DNA of 43,914 bases, from contig JBDGRJ010000035.1 of the NCBI GenBank assembly GCA_042218115.1, positions 1-43,914 on the forward strand, in the 5' to 3' direction. Positions 40,794 to 43,914 of this stretch are shown here, in pieces; within the stretch, counting starts at the first letter, position 1, and each line of letters opens with the position of its first letter. The notes beneath the pieces are model-generated. The model made no database searches. It saw only the letters and a program-made list of their open reading frames with translations, and was not told where the DNA came from. The DNA comes from JBDGRJ01 sp042218115. Lineage in GTDB: Bacteria > Patescibacteriota > Patescibacteriia > Magasanikbacterales > UBA922. The position numbers were made by a program, and so were the translations under genes.

Positions 40794-40799
40794 TATAAT
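40794..40799 (+). promoter_or_regulatory. -10 box of the YibE/F gene
   Basis: TATAAT, 26 bp before the ATG at 40826. The -35 region is AT-rich with no clear match. Confidence 0.45.
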
Positions 40800-40825
40800 T
40801 TAACGTATGTAAATAAATCCCAATT

Positions 40826-41911
40826 ATGAAAAAACTTACCCTAACAATATTATCTTTCCTATTAATACTCTCTCCGGCTGTCGTACACGCCCAAGGACAG
40901 AATGGATCTAAAAAGATTAAAAAAGCAGATAAAAACAAAAAAGACACAATTACAAGAATTGAAGCAGAAATTACAGAAGTGGAAGAAGACTTTATTCTAG
41001 CAGAAGATGAAGAAAAAAATAGATATACAATAGATAAGGACACCCAATACACTCTTGCAGGGGAAATCCATAAAGGTGACAATGTTATTTTACGAGAGAT
41101 AAAGACCGCTGATGGCTCCAAAAAATACATCATTGACTCCTTCTCTCGTGCAAATCAACTAATACTTTTATTCGTTCTGTTTGTGGTTGTGTTGTTGCTG
41201 GTAAACGGAAAAAGAGGGCTAAAATCAATAATAAACCTGGGAGTAACTTATCTTGTCATCTTATTAGCCATCATCCCCTTTATCTTGTCTGGTTGGTCGC
41301 CGATTTTAGTGGCCGTAGTAGGTGGAATAATAGCAATGGGTTGGAATATATACTTTACGCATGGCTTTACCAAAAAATCCCATGCCACAATAATAGGAAT
41401 AGCGTCCAGCCTGCTAATAGTAGGACTATTAGGCTGGTTCTTTATCCGATTTGCCTCTCTATCGGGCTCTATCGAGCAAGGTGCAAATATACTATCAGCT
41501 GTCGGATATGAGCATATAAATTTCAGAGGTCTATTGCTAGCGGCTGTACTTATAGGTGCTTTGGGTGTGCTAGACGATCTGGTGATTAGTCAGGTATCAG
41601 TAGTACAAGAGCTAAAAGAAACTAAGCCTGATATATCAAAAAAAGAACTATTTACCTCAGCCATGCGAGTAGGGCACGATCATACCAGCGCGATAGTAAA
41701 CACGCTAGTTTTGGCATATACATCTGCAGCTTTCCCATTAGTGATCTTGTTCTCTATCGGCTCACCTCCGTTCAATACAATTATTAGCACACTAAATAAT
41801 GAAACTGTAGCCACAGAGATTATGCGCATGCTTGTAGGCGGGATAGGTATACTGCTTAGTATGCCTATAGCTACCTTGATTAGTGTTTATTTTCTAGCAG
41901 AACAAGAGTAA
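40826..41911 (+). CDS. YibE/F family membrane protein
   Basis: 361 residues. A signal peptide (about 1-22, ending VHAQ) is followed by a charged, soluble OB-like section (about 25-108) and about seven transmembrane helices. The YibE/F signature is clear: AAVLIGALGVLDDLVISQVSVVQEL and SAMRVGHDHTSAIVNTLVLAYT. Family function is unproven; proposed to be a transporter or export-associated protein. It is divergent from the ATP-grasp operon and convergent with the duplicated-domain protein. Confidence 0.9.
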   Translation: MKKLTLTILSFLLILSPAVVHAQGQNGSKKIKKADKNKKDTITRIEAEITEVEEDFILAEDEEKNRYTIDKDTQYTLAGEIHKGDNVILREIKTADGSKKYIIDSFSRANQLILLFVLFVVVLLLVNGKRGLKSIINLGVTYLVILLAIIPFILSGWSPILVAVVGGIIAMGWNIYFTHGFTKKSHATIIGIASSLLIVGLLGWFFIRFASLSGSIEQGANILSAVGYEHINFRGLLLAAVLIGALGVLDDLVISQVSVVQELKETKPDISKKELFTSAMRVGHDHTSAIVNTLVLAYTSAAFPLVILFSIGSPPFNTIISTLNNETVATEIMRMLVGGIGILLSMPIATLISVYFLAEQE

Positions 41912-41932
41912 ATTAGCTCTAATACTTTATTT

Positions 41933-43327
41933 CTACTCACTGAAGTGTCTACGGTTCCACTCATATACGTCTTCCTTGCTTCCGTAAAAATTTTCACTAA
42001 AACCCTCTTGTGCCAAAAAAGCATTTATTTGACTCAAACTCACGTCATCAGGGGCAAGATCTCTAGCAGCTGGTTTATTGTCGTATAATAGTTGTTTAAC
42101 ATATTCATCGTCTGGGAGCCTTCCGGTTTCTCTATACTCCATAAGATCATCAAGCACTTTAGCAGGCACTTCATCATACCCCTCGGGATAATCTACTATA
42201 TTGGTTTTCCAGGTTATAGAATCATTTTGTCCTTCAGAGTCTTCGACATCTATACTCACAGCAATATAATCATGAGTTGAATCAAACTCAAATAAGCCAG
42301 GATTTTTATCCAAAAGTACATCCAATACACCGATAACGAAAGACCTGGAAGCCGAAGCCTCTTTGGTCGTTGACGAGCCATCTTTTTCTATAATACATTC
42401 TAGACTCTCGTTATTCCTAGACATTTTAGAGAGTAAATTGTCCAACCTATCAAGCTTAAAATCTGTTAGTTCCCTGGTTTTATCTTCTCTCGTATCACTT
42501 TCATCTTTACTACCTTCTGTAGGTTCATCATATTTTTTAGGGCTATCGATTTTATCTAATACTCTCCAAATCGCTTTACCTTGCACATTTCCGTCATCGT
42601 CTCTAGTTTTAATTGACATATCTACAAAATCATCCTCAACAAAGGCCCCATCCTCTTTTAGGGTTTGCTCAAGCTCAAAAATGCTTTCGTCTGCTTCTAT
42701 TAATATCTTTAAAATCTTCAGTCTAAAATCATCTTTCTCATCCACTTCCTCGATCGATGATCTTCCAGCTAGCACTTCTATATTTTCTTTTGAGTCTAAA
42801 TTTTGCTCTAATACATCTAAAAAAGCATCTATCTGTCTTCTGGTAGGATCTTCTATCAAGAAGCTAGGTGCCATCTCTTCGCTTTCAGTTTGCTCACCAC
42901 CGGATGGTTCGGGGACTTCAGGTTCATCAACCACCTGATCTGGAGTATCAACGATTTCATTTCCCTTTTTCACTTTCTCCAAATTATCTATCAAATCATC
43001 CAGTATATCACCCAATACTACATCATAGCTTTGATCTTGTTTTTTCTTTAGATGTTTTTCAGCTAAACCTTCCAGATTAATAGAATCTACATCTATNNNN
43101 NNNNNNTCTTCGTCAAAATCTTTCAGTATTTCTTCGACTTGTTCATTATGGAGAATAACTTTGAGAGTGATAACAGTGTCTTCGAGAACATCCGAGGTTT
43201 CTTCAACTAATTTAGAAACAGGTTCTCGAAGTTTGCTATTGTCTTTACTTTCCTGCTGAAGATTTTTCTTAATATTTTTCCGTAGCCTTTGCTTATACCC
43301 CTCATGTTCGCGTGTTTCAAAATTCAT
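41933..43327 (-). CDS. Acidic protein with duplicated domain, interrupted by an assembly gap
   Basis: 464 codons including four unknown ones from a 10-N gap at 43097-43106, so the frame link between residues 73 and 78 is not certain. Very rich in Asp and Glu, no signal or membrane segment. Residues about 165-268 and 288-386 align as two copies of one domain: QIDAFLDVLEQNL with KLDRLDNLLSKMS, and KAIWRVLDKIDSPKKYDE with ITWKTNIVDYPEGYDE. A short third echo, QINAFLAQEGF, lies at about 433-443. I recognise no family. A promoter TTGCTC-N17-TAAAAT precedes it. Confidence 0.75.
   Translation of the reverse strand: MNFETREHEGYKQRLRKNIKKNLQQESKDNSKLREPVSKLVEETSDVLEDTVITLKVILHNEQVEEILKDFDEXXXXIDVDSINLEGLAEKHLKKKQDQSYDVVLGDILDDLIDNLEKVKKGNEIVDTPDQVVDEPEVPEPSGGEQTESEEMAPSFLIEDPTRRQIDAFLDVLEQNLDSKENIEVLAGRSSIEEVDEKDDFRLKILKILIEADESIFELEQTLKEDGAFVEDDFVDMSIKTRDDDGNVQGKAIWRVLDKIDSPKKYDEPTEGSKDESDTREDKTRELTDFKLDRLDNLLSKMSRNNESLECIIEKDGSSTTKEASASRSFVIGVLDVLLDKNPGLFEFDSTHDYIAVSIDVEDSEGQNDSITWKTNIVDYPEGYDEVPAKVLDDLMEYRETGRLPDDEYVKQLLYDNKPAARDLAPDDVSLSQINAFLAQEGFSENFYGSKEDVYEWNRRHFSE
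43097..43106. other. Assembly gap (10 N)
   Basis: Ten unknown bases inside the duplicated-domain gene. The true length is unknown. Confidence 0.95.
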
Positions 43328-43352
43328 TATATTTTTGTTATTTTCAATACAA

Positions 43353-43381
43353 ATTTTACATTAAAAGGTCTATTTGAGCAA
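43353..43381 (-). promoter_or_regulatory. Promoter of the duplicated-domain gene
   Basis: Minus strand: TTGCTC (43376-43381), 17-bp spacer, TAAAAT (43353-43358), about 25 bp before the ATG. Confidence 0.5.
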
Positions 43382-43429
43382 GTTTTAATGGTGCGACTCA
43401 CATTACTAGGCCAATTAAGGTTTAATTAA

Positions 43430-43463
43430 AACAACACCGACCCACTAAAATTTTGTGGGTCGG
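43430..43463 (-). terminator. Intrinsic terminator after the 83-residue protein gene
   Basis: Arms 43455-43463 and 43437-43445 form a perfect 9-bp GC-rich stem (CCGACCCAC) with a 9-nt loop. On the minus strand it is followed by TGTTGTTTTAATTAA. It lies about 30 bp after the stop at 43494. Confidence 0.8.
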
Positions 43464-43493
43464 ATACATTCGAGTAACAGTTTAAATCGGAAT

Positions 43494-43745
43494 TTACTCT
43501 TCTTTTTCTTGTCTGGCTCTTCTTCTAATTGCTTCTATTAACCTTTCCTTATTAAATCCAGTTTCCTCAGCTACTTCCTCATGCTGATAAATTTGGTCAG
43601 CAAATCCTTCGGGGTCGTCATGCTGATCTAATATTTCTAATATACTCTCATCCCCACTTAACACCTCATCTAAATAATCATCTGGTGTCTCAAATTTTAT
43701 TCCCCCCCTCTTGGCTTCACTGGGTGAGCTTAAACCTTCCGACAT
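43494..43745 (-). CDS. Hypothetical acidic 83-residue protein
   Basis: MSEGLSSPSEAKRGG lead, then an acidic helical body (ILEILDQHDDPEGFADQIYQ) and a C-terminal helix with ERLIEAIRRRARQEKEE. No signal or membrane segment. The last part, ETGFNKERLIEAIRRRA, could be a helix-turn-helix-like pair, but this is weak. Preceded by a perfect -10 box and followed by a strong terminator, so it is likely an independent single-gene transcript. Confidence 0.7.
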   Translation of the reverse strand: MSEGLSSPSEAKRGGIKFETPDDYLDEVLSGDESILEILDQHDDPEGFADQIYQHEEVAEETGFNKERLIEAIRRRARQEKEE

Positions 43746-43773
43746 AAGAGTTATTATTAGGACTTACAACCTC

Positions 43774-43779
43774 ATTATA
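43774..43779 (-). promoter_or_regulatory. -10 box of the 83-residue protein gene
   Basis: TATAAT on the minus strand, 28 bp before the ATG. A TTGCAA lies upstream, but at a short 15-bp spacing. Confidence 0.4.
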
Positions 43780-43799
43780 CAAACAACAAGTTTATTGCA

Positions 43800-43914
43800 A
43801 AATTAGGGTTTCTTACCTGTTACATAAAAAAGATGGTTTGAAAGTGGTTGCTCCCTTTGTTGCACCAAGTTCGACAAGAGCTAGACTAATAGACTTCTAA
43901 CAACTTCCAGCCAT
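43800..43914. other. Unexplained window end
   Basis: The last ~115 bp are less AT-rich than their surroundings. On the minus strand one frame reads LSNLVQQREQPLSNHLFYVTGKKP and then stops, with a TAG just upstream; on the plus strand another frame reads LKVVAPFVAPSSTRARLIDF before a TAA. Either could be the edge of a gene, mobile element or foreign join beyond the window. I cannot assign it. Confidence 0.3.

Noticed and set aside
42363..42938. Plus-strand serine-rich frame opposite the duplicated-domain protein
   Set aside because: Antisense shadow of an Asp/Glu-rich gene; composition is what the complement of acidic codons gives.

Overview
This window is a join of two genomes. About the first 1.13 kb is eukaryotic DNA that reads as part of a Paramecium-type ciliate protein kinase gene: TAA and TAG are used as glutamine codons, and three introns of 25, 25 and 23 nt must be removed to keep the frame. 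At about 1131-1145 it switches abruptly, inside a codon-level match to the kinase APE motif, to low-GC bacterial DNA in the middle of the N-terminal part of a MurF-like gene. The other ~42.8 kb is bacterial, uses the standard stops (overwhelmingly TAA, some TAG, one TGA) and is gene-dense, with short leaders, AT-rich start regions and almost no Shine-Dalgarno motifs. This suits a small-genome bacterium living with or sequenced together with a ciliate. A Patescibacteria/CPR lineage is my best guess, but I cannot prove the phylum from these genes. Two 10-N runs (6855-6864 and 43097-43106) show that this is a scaffold.

Layout. 1096-5801 (+): envelope and division genes (murF-like, PLP sugar aminotransferase, FemAB-like, ftsQ, a 39-residue membrane peptide). 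5798-6718 (-): a XerC/D-type tyrosine recombinase with a good promoter. 6719-7123: a gene-free stretch with two 22-bp direct repeats, a hairpin and an assembly gap. 7124-12774 (-): operon thpR, wecG-like, inositol phosphatase, trmH-like, gltX, M23 peptidase. 12819-15538 (+): clpB under a sigma70 promoter with a perfect 9-bp CIRCE inverted repeat. 15541-18946 (-): small membrane protein, tRNA-Asn with promoter and terminator, ZIP transporter, an unassigned structured RNA, glutaredoxin, RNase H-fold nuclease, cysteine desulfurase. 19002-21838: PIF1-like helicase and, divergently, a lipase-maturation-factor-like membrane protein. 21835-29765 (-): a ten-gene run sufB-sufD-sufS-sufU-sufC-ferredoxin-nnrD-pseudo-metalloprotease-thiI-LPEH repeat peptide. 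29833-31400 (+): FAD/NAD(P) oxidoreductase and aldo/keto reductase. 31403-35222 (-): DUF2202 lipoprotein, rarA, unknown, DsbA-like, GCSACG membrane protein. 35282-36104 (+): DUF123/GIY-YIG-like and Nudix. 36091-40704 (-): one free-standing PEP-synthase-type ATP-grasp protein followed by three proteins that each end in a phosphohistidine swivel domain, one of them broken by an in-frame amber codon. 40826-41911 (+): YibE/F. 41933-43745 (-): two acidic proteins of unknown function.

How the parts fit. Two cysteine desulfurases, SufBCD/SufU and a rhodanese-less ThiI form a sulfur-trafficking set for Fe-S clusters and tRNA 4-thiouridine, with a [3Fe-4S]-type ferredoxin and a flavin reductase alongside. 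MurF, FemAB, FtsQ and the M23 protein build and remodel peptidoglycan. The most unusual locus is the split ATP-grasp/swivel-histidine cluster. It keeps the ATP-to-histidine half of PEP synthase but lacks the PEP-binding barrel, so the phosphate probably goes to some other acceptor, as in rifampin phosphotransferase.
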